A stretch of DNA of 64,000 nucleotides, from positions 558,001 to 622,000 of the forward strand of contig NZ_CP060398.1 of NCBI RefSeq assembly GCF_015840915.1, given 5' to 3'. Positions 27,498 through 37,168 of this stretch are shown here, piece by piece. How positions within the stretch are numbered: position 1 is the first letter of the stretch; each line of letters starts with the position of its first letter. The position numbers were made by a program, and so were the translations under genes. The notes beneath the pieces are model-generated. The model was given only the letters and a program-made list of their open reading frames with translations, was not told the origin of the DNA and did not search any database. Source of the stretch: Synechococcus sp. CBW1002 (GTDB lineage Bacteria; Cyanobacteriota; Cyanobacteriia; PCC-6307; Cyanobiaceae).

Positions 27498-28641
27498 TCA
27501 GTCCGGCGCTTCGGTGGCCATCTCCACCCCCTGGTGCAGCAGGCTCTCGATGAAGGGGTCCAGGTCACCATCCATCACGCCCTGCACGTCGGTGGTTTCG
27601 TGCTGGGTGCGCAGATCCTTCACCATCTGGTAAGGGTGGAACACGTAGTTCCGGATCTGATTACCCCAGGCCGCTTCCACGATGTCGCCACGGATGTCGG
27701 CGATTTCAGAGGCCCGCTGCTCCTGGGCGATCACCAGCAGCTTGGCCATCAGCAGCGCCATCGCCTTCTCCTTGTTCTGCAGCTGGGAACGTTCCTGGGT
27801 GCAGCGCACGAACAGGCCGGTGGGGATGTGCAGGATCCGCACGGCCGTCTCCACCTTGTTGACGTTCTGGCCGCCGGCACCGCCCGAACGGGAGGTGGTG
27901 ATCTCCAGGTCCTTGTCCGGGATGTCGAGTTTCACCTCCTCATCCAGCTTCGGCATCACCTCCACACCAGCGAAGCTGGTCTGGCGCTTGTCGTTGGCGT
28001 TGAACGGCGAGATCCGCACCAGCCGGTGGGTGCCCTTTTCATTGCGCAGGTAGCCGTAGGCGTAGCGGCCCTCGATCTCGATCGTGCAGCTCTTGATCCC
28101 CGCCTCCTCCCCTTCCGAGAGTTCGTCCACGGTCACCTTCATGCCGTGGTCTTCAGCCCAGCGCGTGTACATGCGCATCAGCATCAGGGCCCAGTCCTGG
28201 GCGTCGGTGCCGCCGGCACCGGCATTGATCGAAATCACGGCGCCCTCCTTGTCGTAGGTGCCGGAAAGCAGCCGCTCCAGCTCCCAGCGGTCCAGATCGG
28301 AACGCAGGGTGGCGAGGCCGCTGCTGGCCTCCTCCAGCAGGTCATCGTCGGGCTCCAGCCCGTACAGCTCCAGGGTGGCTTCGGCGTCGTCCACGGCGCC
28401 GCGCCAGCGGGCCAGCTGCTCGAGCTGGCTCTTCACATCGTCGAGCAGGCGCATCTGGCGGCGCGCCTCCTGCTGGTCATCCCAGAAATCGGGCTGGGAG
28501 GCCAGCTGCTCGAGGTCGCGCTGGCGGGCTTTCAGGGCCGGTACGTCAAAGACAGTCCTGGGCATTGCCCAGGCGGTCGGTGAGCTCGGACAGATCGCGT
28601 TTGAAGTCGGTGAGGTCGAGCACCGTGGAGGGAGGTCGCAT
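27498..28641 (-). CDS. prfB: Peptide chain release factor 2, with +1 programmed frameshift
   Basis: RF2 terminates translation at UGA and UAA. Frame 0 starts at ATG 28641 (or GTG 28623) and reads [18 protein letters not shown] to ...AQDCL, then hits TGA at 28548-28546. A +1 shift on CTT continues as [16 protein letters not shown] for 350 codons to 27498. The catalytic GGQ is in [16 protein letters not shown] and the stop-codon SPF motif in [10 protein letters not shown]. Total is about 380 residues. The coding segments are 28641-28549 and 28547-27498. It heads the prfB-DUF3285-ybeY-dgkA-trpG group. Confidence 0.95.
28545..28551 (-). promoter_or_regulatory. prfB recoding site (CTT TGA C)
   Basis: The sequence CTTTGAC on the minus strand is identical to the known bacterial RF2 frameshift site. 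An AGGA element lies four bases upstream and acts as the internal Shine-Dalgarno-like stimulator (AGGGGG in E. coli). Low RF2 lets ribosomes pause at UGA and slip +1, giving autoregulation. Confidence 0.92.
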
Positions 28642-28653
28642 GGGGCGACCGTA

Positions 28654-29318
28654 TCAGCGCAGTTGCTCGTCGAGCCAGTCGAAGACGATCTCCTCCGCCA
28701 CCTGGGCACCCACCGGCTGATCGTGCAGGGAGGCCCCTTCGGCCGCCGTGAGACGCACCAGCCGCCTCTGGCTCGGAGGCAGGGCGGTCAACAGGGCAAA
28801 GGCCTGCTCCGACTGGTCGGCAAAGGCCCAGTCCCCCTGGTTGGCCAGCACCAGGCTGGGAATCCGGATGCGCTGCCAGTCGCTGCGGAAATCGAAGGGC
28901 AACATCGCTTCGAGCAGGCCGTAGTAATCGGAGGGCGGCTGGCCCGCCCTGGCCTCCAGCAGCACCTGGCGGCTGAAGATCTCGCCCCGCTTGTGAATCT
29001 GGAACCGCTCGGTCGGGCTCAGGGAGGGCCAGGCGGCCTGCAGGCCGGCATTCACCTGGCGGCGCACCTGCTGCTGCTCGCGGCTCCCAGCCCCCTGGCT
29101 GCGTTGCACGGCGGCCATGCTGGTCTGATCACCCCAGAGGGGGGCAAAACTCCAGGCCGCCGGTTCGAACACCACCGCATCCAGCCCGCTGAGCGCGGCC
29201 GCGGCCCGGGCGCAGAGCATGCCACCGAAGGAGATCCCGATCAGGGCCACCCGCCCCACGTCGCTGCGTTGACGCACCGCATCCAGCACCGGACCCACCA
29301 CCTGGTCCCAGTCGGGGG
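28654..29318 (-). pseudogene. Alpha/beta-hydrolase, C-terminal fragment (cut by ISAs1)
   Basis: The downstream part of a hydrolase gene interrupted at 29309-29318. It contains the nucleophile elbow GISFGGML (Gly-x-Ser-x-Gly), the acid region SLVLANQGDWAFAD and the His in [14 protein letters not shown] at 29301 is the first in-frame start, but this piece lacks the signal peptide and lid of the full protein. Joining it to the fragment at 30585-31333 across the 10-bp target duplication restores ...FTPDWDQVVGPVL... in frame. Confidence 0.88.
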
Positions 29319-30584
29319 CAGGGCTGCCTAAAAGTGTGATCAGCCCAAGCTCCCTCGGCTGGCCACGCCGCCAAGTGCCAGCATTCCCTTGATGTCGTAG
29401 GCCAACTCCCGCAGGCCTTGGCGGATCGAGCGGTAGCCGCCCCGCCGCAGCAAGTTCATCACGATGGTTCGCAGGAAGGCGAACACCGGGGCCCCGATCC
29501 GGTTGGCGTAGCGATGAGCGTCCTCACCCAGCTGGACGTCACGGGCCCAGTGCCATTCGTTCTCAATGCTCCAGCGCTGACGGATCAGGCGCAGCAGGGC
29601 TTGTGGCGTGGTGCGCACGCTGGTGAGGAACAGGTGGTGCCTGATCTTGCGCTTGCCCTTGCGGGTGAGGGTGCCTGTGATCACCTCAACGATCCAGGCG
29701 CTGCCGGGCCAGTTGGCTTTGATGTGCTCCGGTGCCTCTCTGGCTCGCAGTTCCCAGACGGTGTCGCGCCCGTGGCGCTTCTCGTGATCTGTTGCAGTGA
29801 AAGGGATGTGACGCTTTCCCTGGAACTGGCAGCCGATCTGGCGGTAGAGGGTCTTCTGGTTCGATTTGACGGTCAGGAGCACGTCGGCCCCCTGGGAGAG
29901 GCACCAGCGAAAAACGCCTGCGTCGTGTGCAGGGCATCCGCCTGGATCAACACGCCATCGAGATCCAGGCTGCTGAGCAGCTCTTTCAGCGCCGCACGCT
30001 CACTGGATTCGTGGGTGTCATAGGTCGTCTGGGCCAGGGCGACGCCAAGGGCCCGGGCGTACACCGTGACCTGGGCGACAAACCGGTGACTGCCGTCTTC
30101 TGTCTCCACGGCAGAGCCGCGCAGGGTCTTGCCATCACACACCAGCTGATCCAGACCCGTTGCCCCGCTTGGGACCTGGCTGATCATCCAGGCCTGCAGC
30201 ACCTGGCCAAACTCCTGCAGGCGGGCCTTGTTGAACAGGTAGAGGAAGGTGGCATCGGAGGGCCAGCGCTTGAAATTCAGGCCCAGCGCCTGGTTGAGTG
30301 CCTCACGGTGCCGCCGGGCAAAGGCCTCCAGATCACGGGAGCTGCGGCAGCCGCTCAGGATCCCGAGCACAGCCACCAGCAGCAGGAACCACTGCGGGTA
30401 ACGCACCCCGCGGCGGCAACGCCCATCCGGGATGGCCTTGAGGAAGCTGATCAGGTCATCCGGTGCGGGCTGATCGACTCCGGTGGAGCGGGTTTCGGGC
30501 ATTGGGGGCACTGAGACCCGCCGACCAAACCCAATGCTGGCAGACCTGCCAAGAGCTACCAGGACAGACTTTTAGGCGGCCCTG
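29319..30584 (-). mobile_element. ISAs1-family insertion sequence (1266 bp)
   Basis: Boundaries come from the sequence. The left end (29319-29338) is CAGGGCTGCCTAAAAGTGTG and the right end, reverse-complemented (30584-30565), is CAGGGCCGCCTAAAAGTCTG, so 18 of 20 match. Both sides are flanked by the 10-bp direct repeat CAGTCGGGGG (29309-29318 and 30585-30594), the target duplication expected for this family. It sits within the hydrolase gene, and the transposase faces the same way as that gene. Confidence 0.93.
29340..30511 (-). pseudogene. ISAs1-family transposase, frameshifted
   Basis: A DDE transposase in two frames. The first (30511-29873) starts with the family's N-terminal segment FLKAIPDGRCRRGVRYPQWF and has the DDE Asp regions LVCDGKTLRGS and LIQADALHTTQAFF. 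The second (to 29340) has LLTVKSNQKTLYRQI and RWSIENEWHWARDVQLGEDA. Switching by -1 in the five-T run (29914-29910) joins them as HTTQAFFRWCLSQGADV. A one-base loss is likeliest; frameshift expression is possible. Confidence 0.9.
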
Positions 30585-31333
30585 CAGTCGGGGGTGAAGG
30601 GGATCTGCCGCTGGAACAGCAGCGACATCTGGCCGGGCCCCTCGAACAGGACAACGTTGTATCCCCGGGCCAGGGCAGCGGTGACGCCGAACTGCATCGT
30701 TTCGACGTTCTGCCCGTCGCTGCCCTCGCTGATCAGCACCGTGGGGCGCGCTCCGCTTCCGCCAGGGGCGGGGAAGAAGGTGACAGGAAGCTCTCCGAAG
30801 CGCGAGGCCACCACGAACCGTTCGACCCGGGGCTCCAGGAGGCGGATCGCCTGCAGCCAGCGGCGCTGGGCAGAGGCAAAGAGAGCCTCCTCGCGCGCGC
30901 CATCGCCGCTGCCGAGCACGAAGAACAGCTGCTGGGCGGCGCAGGTGGCGGCGCGGAACCAGCGGTGGCGGGCGGTGACGGGGTGCGCACTGGCCTGCTC
31001 GGCCAACTGTTCGAGCCGATCTCCGGCGCTGCCGAAGGCCTCGACCAGGGCATCGAAGGCAGCCGTGGGCGGATCGGAAGGGTTGCCGCTGCGGGCACGG
31101 ATCACCTGGGCGATCCGCAGCACTTCTCCCACCTCCGCCGTCTGGGAGCTGGCACCGCCGAGGGCGAACAGAACCTGGTCGTTGAAGACGGGCGCCGCCA
31201 GCAGCTGCAACGGCGTGACCGGCAGTCCCGAAGACTCGCCTGCCGACGGCCTGGCCTGCGCCCTCCAGGGAACCGTGCCGGCCACTGCACTCGACGCCGC
31301 GACCAGCAACAGGTGGCGGCGTGTCCATGTCAT
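30585..31333 (-). pseudogene. Alpha/beta-hydrolase, N-terminal fragment with Tat-like signal
   Basis: The upstream part of the interrupted hydrolase. ATG 31333 opens on MTWTRRHLLLVAASSAVAG, a twin-arginine-type signal peptide cleaved probably after AQA. The mature part is helical (about residues 45-190), then the beta-sheet core begins (LPVTFFPAPGG, PTVLISEGSDG, NVVLFEGPGQ). It ends in the insertion sequence with an artificial stop (..FTPDCRAA). The uninterrupted protein would be about 465 residues, resembling exported esterase/hydrolases of unknown substrate. Confidence 0.85.
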
Positions 31334-31418
31334 GGCCCAGCCCTCAGCCCCCTGATCACCATGCCCAGCCGTGCCGCTGTTCACTTCTAGGATCCACCCT
31401 TCCGCCTGAGTTGAGGAG

Positions 31419-31679
31419 ATGGCCGCCAACGTTGAGATCTACACCTGGCGGTATTGCCCGTTCTGCATTCGCGCCAAGCAGCTGCTGGAGCGCAAGGGAG
31501 TGCCCTACACCGAGTACGGCATCGATGGCGACCATGCCGCCCGGGCGGCGATGAGCGAGCGGGCCGATGGGCGCACGAGCCTGCCCCAGATCTTCATTGA
31601 TGGCCAGGGCATCGGTGGCTGCGATGAGTTGCATGCCCTCGATCACAAGGGCCAGCTCGATCCCCTCCTGGGCAGCTGA
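31419..31679 (+). CDS. grxC: Glutaredoxin 3 (GrxC type)
   Basis: An 86-residue dithiol glutaredoxin. Active site CPFC in [14 protein letters not shown]; the cis-Pro region [19 protein letters not shown] binds glutathione. It reduces protein disulfides with glutathione. It is followed after two bases by gshB, the enzyme that makes glutathione, so supply and use are co-expressed. Confidence 0.95.
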   Translation: MAANVEIYTWRYCPFCIRAKQLLERKGVPYTEYGIDGDHAARAAMSERADGRTSLPQIFIDGQGIGGCDELHALDHKGQLDPLLGS

Positions 31680-31681
31680 CG

Positions 31682-32698
31682 GTGAGCGTCCTTCCGCCCC
31701 CCGGTTCCGCCTCCCAGCTGTTCCTGATCGATCCGATCGCCCGGCTCAATCCCGCCAAGGATTCGAGCGTGGCCCTGATGCAGGCGGCTCAACGGGCCGG
31801 CCAGGAGGTCTGGGTGGCCACCATCGCCGACCTGTCGGCCGCGCCGCCAGTCAGCGGCGTTGACGACCGCGGCCATCGTGCCTGGGTGTGGGCCCAGCCG
31901 GTATGGCTGGAGCCGATGGTGGCCGATCCGGCGGGCTGGCAGGTGCCCCAGCCCTGGTACCGGGCCGAGCCGCCGCGGTTGCTGCCCCTCGAAGCGTTTC
32001 CCCGGGTCTGGATGCGCAAGGATCCGCCCGTGGACGAGGCCTACCTCTATGCCACCCATCTGCTGGAGCTGGCCGAGCGCCAGGGGGTGCGGGTGCTCAA
32101 CCGGGCCGCCTCCCTGCGCGGCTGGAACGAGAAAGTCGGTTCCCTGCGCTTCAGCCACCTGATGGCGCCCTCGCTGGTGAGTGCCCGGGTGGAGCAGTTG
32201 GCCGCCTTTGCCGCCGAGCACGGCGATGTGGTGCTCAAGCCCCTGGGTGGCCGGGCCGGTCAGGGGGTGGTGCGCAGTGCGGCCTCAGCCCCCGGACTCA
32301 CGGCCCTGCTGGAGCTGGTGACCCAGCAGGAACGGTTGCCGGTGATGGTGCAGGCCTTCCTGCCGGGGGTGACGGCCGGCGATAAGCGCATCCTGCTGGT
32401 GGACGGCGAACCGCTCGGGGCCGTGAACCGCAAGCCCCTGCCGGGTGAGTTCCGCAGCAACCTGGCGGTGGGTGGGGCGCCGGAGGTCACCGAGCTGACG
32501 GAGGCGGAGCGGCGGATCTGCGCCGAACTGGCCCCGGTGCTGCGGGCGGAGGGTCTGTTCTTCGTGGGGATCGATGTGATCGATGGCCGCCTCAGCGAAA
32601 TCAACGTGACCAGCCCCACCGGTGTGCGGGAAGTCGAACGGCTGGCGGGGCAGCCGCTGGCGGATCTGACGATCGAGCGGTTGCTGGCACAGGGCTGA
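31682..32698 (+). CDS. gshB: Glutathione synthetase
   Basis: An ATP-grasp enzyme joining gamma-glutamylcysteine and glycine. 338 residues from GTG 31682, two bases after grxC. Features are [20 protein letters not shown] near the start, [20 protein letters not shown], the ATP-grasp strands [14 protein letters not shown] and [23 protein letters not shown], and the metal-binding end [14 protein letters not shown]. Bicistronic with grxC. Confidence 0.95.
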   Translation: MSVLPPPGSASQLFLIDPIARLNPAKDSSVALMQAAQRAGQEVWVATIADLSAAPPVSGVDDRGHRAWVWAQPVWLEPMVADPAGWQVPQPWYRAEPPRLLPLEAFPRVWMRKDPPVDEAYLYATHLLELAERQGVRVLNRAASLRGWNEKVGSLRFSHLMAPSLVSARVEQLAAFAAEHGDVVLKPLGGRAGQGVVRSAASAPGLTALLELVTQQERLPVMVQAFLPGVTAGDKRILLVDGEPLGAVNRKPLPGEFRSNLAVGGAPEVTELTEAERRICAELAPVLRAEGLFFVGIDVIDGRLSEINVTSPTGVREVERLAGQPLADLTIERLLAQG

Positions 32699-32732
32699 AG
32701 CAACCCCACCTGAACCACGCCGGCGCGCCCCC

Positions 32733-33599
32733 TCAGAGCCCGTTGCCGCACTGGCGGCAGAAGCGGGCATCGCCCTGGTGCCCCCCCTTGCCGCAGCTGG
32801 GGCAGCGCCGCACCGGCTCCTGGCGGCGGCGTGCCTGCTGAATCCCCACCGTGAGGATGCCGGTGGGCACCGCGATGATGCTGTAGCCCAGCAACATCAC
32901 GATCGAGGCGACGAAGCGCCCCAGGGGGGTGACCGGCGCGACATCGCCATAGCCCACGGTGGTCACGGTGACCACGGCCCAGTAGATCCCGACCGGGATG
33001 CTGACGAAGCCGCCGGATTCGCCCTCGATCAGATACATCAGAGCTCCGATGATGACCACCAGGAGCACCATGGTCATCAGAAAGACGATGATCTTGCGCC
33101 GGCTGGCCACTATCGCCCGCCAGAGCAGCTCCGATTCCTGCAGATATTCGCCCAGCTTGAGGATCCTGAAAACCCGCAGCAGCCGCAGGATGCGTACCAC
33201 CAGAAAGTATTTGGTTCCCGCCAGCATCAACCCCAGGAAACTGGGCAGGATCGCAATCAGATCCACCACGCCGAAGAAGCTGGTGGCATACCGAAACGGC
33301 TGACTGGTGCACAACAGCCTCAGCACGTATTCGAGACCGAACAGCAATGTGAAGCCCCATTCCAGCCCCTCGAAGAGATGGGGATGGCTCAAGGCCACGC
33401 GGCTGTCGCTTTCCAGGATCACCGCCAACACGCTGGCGCTGATGGCGATCAGCAGCAACAGGTCAAAGGCCTTGCCCGCCGGCGTGTCCGCCTCGACAAT
33501 CACCCGATGGAGGGTGGCGCGGCCAAAGTGCTGGCGCAGCAGCAGGCCACTGACCAGCAGACCGCTCAGCAGCAACAGCAGAACGAGCAGGGGGGCCAT
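32733..33599 (-). CDS. Voltage-gated-type potassium channel with C-terminal zinc ribbon
   Basis: A six-helix ion channel (288 residues) plus one extra N-terminal helix (3-20). S4 is Arg-rich (residues 132-149: VVRILRLLRVFRILKL). The pore has TTVGYGD (213-219), the K+ selectivity filter, and is followed by a long S6. The tail (266-285) has CPSCGKGG..CRQC, a zinc ribbon of CxxC-x11-CxxC type, which is unusual for this family. Plasma membrane. Monocistronic and convergent with gshB. Confidence 0.88.
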   Translation of the reverse strand: MAPLLVLLLLLSGLLVSGLLLRQHFGRATLHRVIVEADTPAGKAFDLLLLIAISASVLAVILESDSRVALSHPHLFEGLEWGFTLLFGLEYVLRLLCTSQPFRYATSFFGVVDLIAILPSFLGLMLAGTKYFLVVRILRLLRVFRILKLGEYLQESELLWRAIVASRRKIIVFLMTMVLLVVIIGALMYLIEGESGGFVSIPVGIYWAVVTVTTVGYGDVAPVTPLGRFVASIVMLLGYSIIAVPTGILTVGIQQARRRQEPVRRCPSCGKGGHQGDARFCRQCGNGL

Positions 33600-33649
33600 G
33601 GCCGGCTAGGGGCAGGAGCGGTGCAGAAACCCGCGGCAGCGCTCGTGCA

Positions 33650-35089
33650 TCAATGCGGCATCGGAGCCAGCGGCAGATTGAGCTGCTGCTGCAGCACCCC
33701 CAGCTTGAGGGCGACCTCCTGCAGTTCCCGCTCCGCCACCGAGCCCTGCACCAGGCCGGCGCCGGCGGTGAGTTCCAGCTCGCGGCCGCGCAGGGTGCCA
33801 CTGCGGATCGCCACCCGCAGCTCGGCATCCCCCTCGCTGTCGATCCAGCCCAGGGGCGCGGCGTAAGTACCTCGCTCGAAGGGCTCGAGGCTGCGCAACC
33901 AGGCCATGGCCTCCCGCCGGGGCAGGCCGGCCACCGCCGGAGTGGGATGCAGGGCCGCGGCCAGGGCCAGGGGTTGCTGTTCCCCGAGGCTGGCGGTGAT
34001 CGGGGTGTGCAGATGCACCAGCTGGCCGTGGCGGGCCAGCCGCGGTCGCCGCGGCCGGCGCGGATCGAGGCCGGCCTCGCGCAGCACCTCGGTGATCGCC
34101 TCCACCACCAGCTCGTGTTCATGCCGATCTTTGACGGAGCCGGGCAACAGATCGGCCGCCGGGCCGATCGGAGCCGTGCCGGCCAGGGCATCGCTGCGCA
34201 GCTGGCCCTGGCGCACCGTGAGCAGCCGCTCCGGTGACGCGCCCAGCAACACCCCACCCTGGGCCTGCTGCCAGAGGAAGCGACAGCTGCCGGGCTGGCG
34301 CAGGCGCAGCTGGGCCAGGAGCAGGAGGGGATCCAGGGGGCGATCCAGCTCCAGCCGCTGGCGCACCGCCAGCACCAGCTTGCGCAGCGCCCCCGTCTCC
34401 ACCAGCTCCAGGCCTCGAGCCACCGCCTCGCGGTAGCCCTCCTGCCAGGGGGAGCTGTGCAACAGGCGGACCCCCAGCAAATCGCCCGCCGGTTCGGAAG
34501 ACGGCGGCAGTGTGCGCAACAGCTCGGCCTGCTCCCAGAGCTCCTCCGCCACCGAGCGGGGGGTCACGTCGCCGCCGAGGCTGCGCTGCAGCCGCAGCCA
34601 GCAGTGGCGCCCCTGGCGGCTGAGCTGCCAGCGCGGCAGCACCGCCTCCACCCCGGCCACGCCCTGGCCGTCCTGCAGGGGGCTGTCGAAGAAGGAGAAG
34701 GCCAGCAGCACCCGCGGCCTGGCCAGGGGCGGGCAGGCCTGCGGCGCCACCGCCAGCCGGCTGAGGCTCACGGCGCTGAAGCGCTGGGCCAGCTCGAAGC
34801 GACGCGGTCCGCTCAGCTCCAGACTGTGGGTCTTGCCGCTGGCGGCCAGGCAGAGGCCGGGGGCGCTGTCCCAGAGGAAACGAAACCGCTGGCCGTTGGG
34901 CAGATGGGCCAGCAGCGCCATCGGGTCTCGCGCGGCCAGCGGCAACGCCAGGCTCAGCACACCGTCGTCTTCCAGCTGGCTGGCCCCCTGGGCCGCCGCG
35001 GCAAGGAGCTCCGTGAAGCTCGCCTCCGGCAGGGAGGGCTCCGCGAGAAACGACGGGAGTGGGGAGGTGACGCTGGGTGGAGCCTGCAC
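33650..35089 (-). CDS. menF: Isochorismate synthase
   Basis: The first committed step of phylloquinone synthesis, chorismate to isochorismate. 479 residues of the chorismate-binding family: LRKLVLAVRQRLEL, FLWQQAQGGVLLGASPERLL, then the core SDALAGTAPIG, DRHEHELVVEAI (Glu of the Mg site) and TYAAPLGWIDSEGDAELRVAIRSG. The region LHPTPAVAGLPR is also typical. It diverges from menA with 64 bases between starts, so the shared promoter region probably co-regulates both. Confidence 0.92.
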   Translation of the reverse strand: MQAPPSVTSPLPSFLAEPSLPEASFTELLAAAAQGASQLEDDGVLSLALPLAARDPMALLAHLPNGQRFRFLWDSAPGLCLAASGKTHSLELSGPRRFELAQRFSAVSLSRLAVAPQACPPLARPRVLLAFSFFDSPLQDGQGVAGVEAVLPRWQLSRQGRHCWLRLQRSLGGDVTPRSVAEELWEQAELLRTLPPSSEPAGDLLGVRLLHSSPWQEGYREAVARGLELVETGALRKLVLAVRQRLELDRPLDPLLLLAQLRLRQPGSCRFLWQQAQGGVLLGASPERLLTVRQGQLRSDALAGTAPIGPAADLLPGSVKDRHEHELVVEAITEVLREAGLDPRRPRRPRLARHGQLVHLHTPITASLGEQQPLALAAALHPTPAVAGLPRREAMAWLRSLEPFERGTYAAPLGWIDSEGDAELRVAIRSGTLRGRELELTAGAGLVQGSVAERELQEVALKLGVLQQQLNLPLAPMPH

Positions 35090-35153
35090 CGGGTGGCGCC
35101 GAAGCGGCTGCTCAAATGTATGGACCTTCTCGCATCAGCAGCTGCCGGCATCC

Positions 35154-36152
35154 ATGTCCGAGCCCCAGGTCGTCGCAAGCCTTCACGCCGCCGAGGCGCC
35201 ACGGCAAGGGCCACCGCTGGATCGGCGCCGCCTCTGGAAGGCGGCGATCAAGTGGCCCATGTATGCCGTGGCGGTGATGCCGGCCCTGATCGCCGCCGGC
35301 TGGCGGCTGGGTCGCGGCCTGCCGATGCGGCTCGATCAACTGCTGCTGTTCCTGCTGGCGGCCGTGCTGCTGCTGGCCTGGGAGAACCTGGCCAACGACG
35401 TCTTCGATGACGAGACCGGCGTCGATACCCAGGGCAAGCCCCACTCAGTGGTGGCCCTCACCGGCCGGCGCGACCGGGTGGCGGCCCTGGCCAACGGGGC
35501 CCTGGTGCTGGGTCTGTTGGTGATGGCCGTGGTGGCCCTGCGCAGTTCCACGGCGGTGCTGCTGCTGGTGCTGGCCTGCTGCGGACTGGGTTACCTCTAC
35601 CAGGGGCCGCCCTTCCGCCTTGGCTACCGGGGTCTGGGGGAGCCGCTCTGCTGGCTGACCTTCGGCCCCTGCGCCACGGCGGCGGCCCTGCTGGCACTGG
35701 CGCCGGTCGCCGAGGCCGGTGGGGCGGCGGGAGTCACGATCCCCTGGGCCGATGCCCTGGTGCTGGGGGGAGGTCCGGCCCTGGCCACCACCCTGGTGCT
35801 GTTCTGTTCCCACTTCCATCAGGTGGAGGAAGACGCCACCCATGGCAAGCGCTCACCGGTGGTGCAGCTCGGCAGCGATCGGGCGGCGACCCTGGTGCCC
35901 TGGTTTGTGGCGGCCACCCTGGCCTGGGAGTGGGCACCGGTTCTGCTCGGCTGGTGGCCCCTCACGGCCCTGCTCGGTGCGATCGGTCTGCCGCCGGCCC
36001 GGGCCCTGATCCGCCTGCTGCGCGAGCACCATCATGTGCCCGAGCGCATCAGTGGCAGCAAGTTCCTGGCCCTCCGCTTCCAGGCCCTCAACGGCCTGGG
36101 GCTGGCCCTGGGCCTGGCGCTGGGGCCCTGGCTGGCGCGGGCCGGGCATTGA
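35154..36152 (+). CDS. menA: 1,4-dihydroxy-2-naphthoate phytyl/prenyltransferase
   Basis: A UbiA-family membrane prenyltransferase attaching phytyl to DHNA in phylloquinone synthesis. 332 residues with about nine helices. The Asp-rich prenyl-diphosphate site is NLANDVFDDETGVDTQGK (about residue 80), and the second is SHFHQVEEDATHGKRSPVV. ATG 35154 is chosen because it gives a normal N-terminus; the frame is open far upstream opposite menF. First gene of menA-menC-menE. Confidence 0.93.
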   Translation: MSEPQVVASLHAAEAPRQGPPLDRRRLWKAAIKWPMYAVAVMPALIAAGWRLGRGLPMRLDQLLLFLLAAVLLLAWENLANDVFDDETGVDTQGKPHSVVALTGRRDRVAALANGALVLGLLVMAVVALRSSTAVLLLVLACCGLGYLYQGPPFRLGYRGLGEPLCWLTFGPCATAAALLALAPVAEAGGAAGVTIPWADALVLGGGPALATTLVLFCSHFHQVEEDATHGKRSPVVQLGSDRAATLVPWFVAATLAWEWAPVLLGWWPLTALLGAIGLPPARALIRLLREHHHVPERISGSKFLALRFQALNGLGLALGLALGPWLARAGH

Positions 36153-36178
36153 GCTACAGCCCTGGATCAGGAGCGGCC

Positions 36179-37168
36179 GTGGCGCTGCGGCTGCAGTGGC
36201 GCCCGTTCCGTCTTTCATTGCCCCAGCTCCTGCGCACCTCCCAGGGCTGGCTGCGCCAGAAGCAGGGCTGGCTGTTGCGACTGGAGTCGCCCGATCACAC
36301 CGCCTTGGGTTGGGGCGAGGCGGCGGCCCTGCAAGGCGAAACGGCGGCTCTGGCGGTTGCGATCGCCCGTTGCACGCCTGGACCAGACGCCACCATGACG
36401 CGTGTCGCCCTCGAGGCCCTGCTGCCCGGCCTGCCAGAGGTGCTGGCGTTCGCGATCGGTGCCGCCCTGGCGGAGCTGGACGGGCTGATCGGCCCCATCT
36501 GGCTGCCGCCGCCGCCCGCCGCCCGGCTGCTTCCGGCCGGAGAGGAAGCCCTGGCTGCCCTTGAGCTCCACCTGAACGCAGACGGGGCCAACAGGGCGGT
36601 CCGGCCGAGCTGCAAGTGGAAGGTGGCCGCCAACCCCGATCCACTGGAACGGCAGGTGCTGGAACAGCTTCTGGAGCGGCTGCCTGCCGGCGCCCGGCTG
36701 CGACTTGATGCCAATGGCGGCTGGAGCCGCGCCACCGCAACGGCCTGGGCAGAGCGGCTGGCGGAGGAGCCGAGGCTCGAATGGCTGGAGCAGCCGCTCG
36801 AACCCTTCGACCTGGAGGGCCATGAGGCCCTGGCCCGACTGCTGCCGGTGGCCCTGGATGAATCCCTGCAGCACAGGCCGGAGCTGCGCCAACGCTGGCC
36901 CGGCTGGCAGGTGCGGCGCCCCTCGCAGGAGGGGGACCCGCGCCCCCTGCTGGCGGCACTGGCAGGGAGGGGGGGCGGGCCATTGCCGCGGCTGGTGCTC
37001 AGCACCGCCTTCGAGACCGGCATCGGCCAGCGCTGGCTGAACCATCTGGCGGCCCTGCAGGCTCACCAGGGCGACGCCCCCGCCCCAGGCCTGGCACCGG
37101 GCTGGCTGCCAGGCACGGGGCTCGGCAGCCTGGACCCTGTGGAGGTGTGGGAGGCGGCGGCTCGATGA
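36179..37168 (+). CDS. menC: o-Succinylbenzoate synthase
   Basis: An enolase-superfamily enzyme dehydrating SHCHC to o-succinylbenzoate. 329 residues from GTG 36179, which has a good AGGAG upstream; a TTG at 36149 is possible. Motifs are SCKWKV (catalytic Lys), RLDANGGWS (metal Asp), LEWLEQPLEP (metal Glu) and PVALDESLQ (metal Asp/Glu). Its second Lys region is modified (WQVRRPSQEG), so the usual KP.. reads RP. Its stop overlaps the menE start. Confidence 0.85.
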   Translation: MALRLQWRPFRLSLPQLLRTSQGWLRQKQGWLLRLESPDHTALGWGEAAALQGETAALAVAIARCTPGPDATMTRVALEALLPGLPEVLAFAIGAALAELDGLIGPIWLPPPPAARLLPAGEEALAALELHLNADGANRAVRPSCKWKVAANPDPLERQVLEQLLERLPAGARLRLDANGGWSRATATAWAERLAEEPRLEWLEQPLEPFDLEGHEALARLLPVALDESLQHRPELRQRWPGWQVRRPSQEGDPRPLLAALAGRGGGPLPRLVLSTAFETGIGQRWLNHLAALQAHQGDAPAPGLAPGWLPGTGLGSLDPVEVWEAAAR

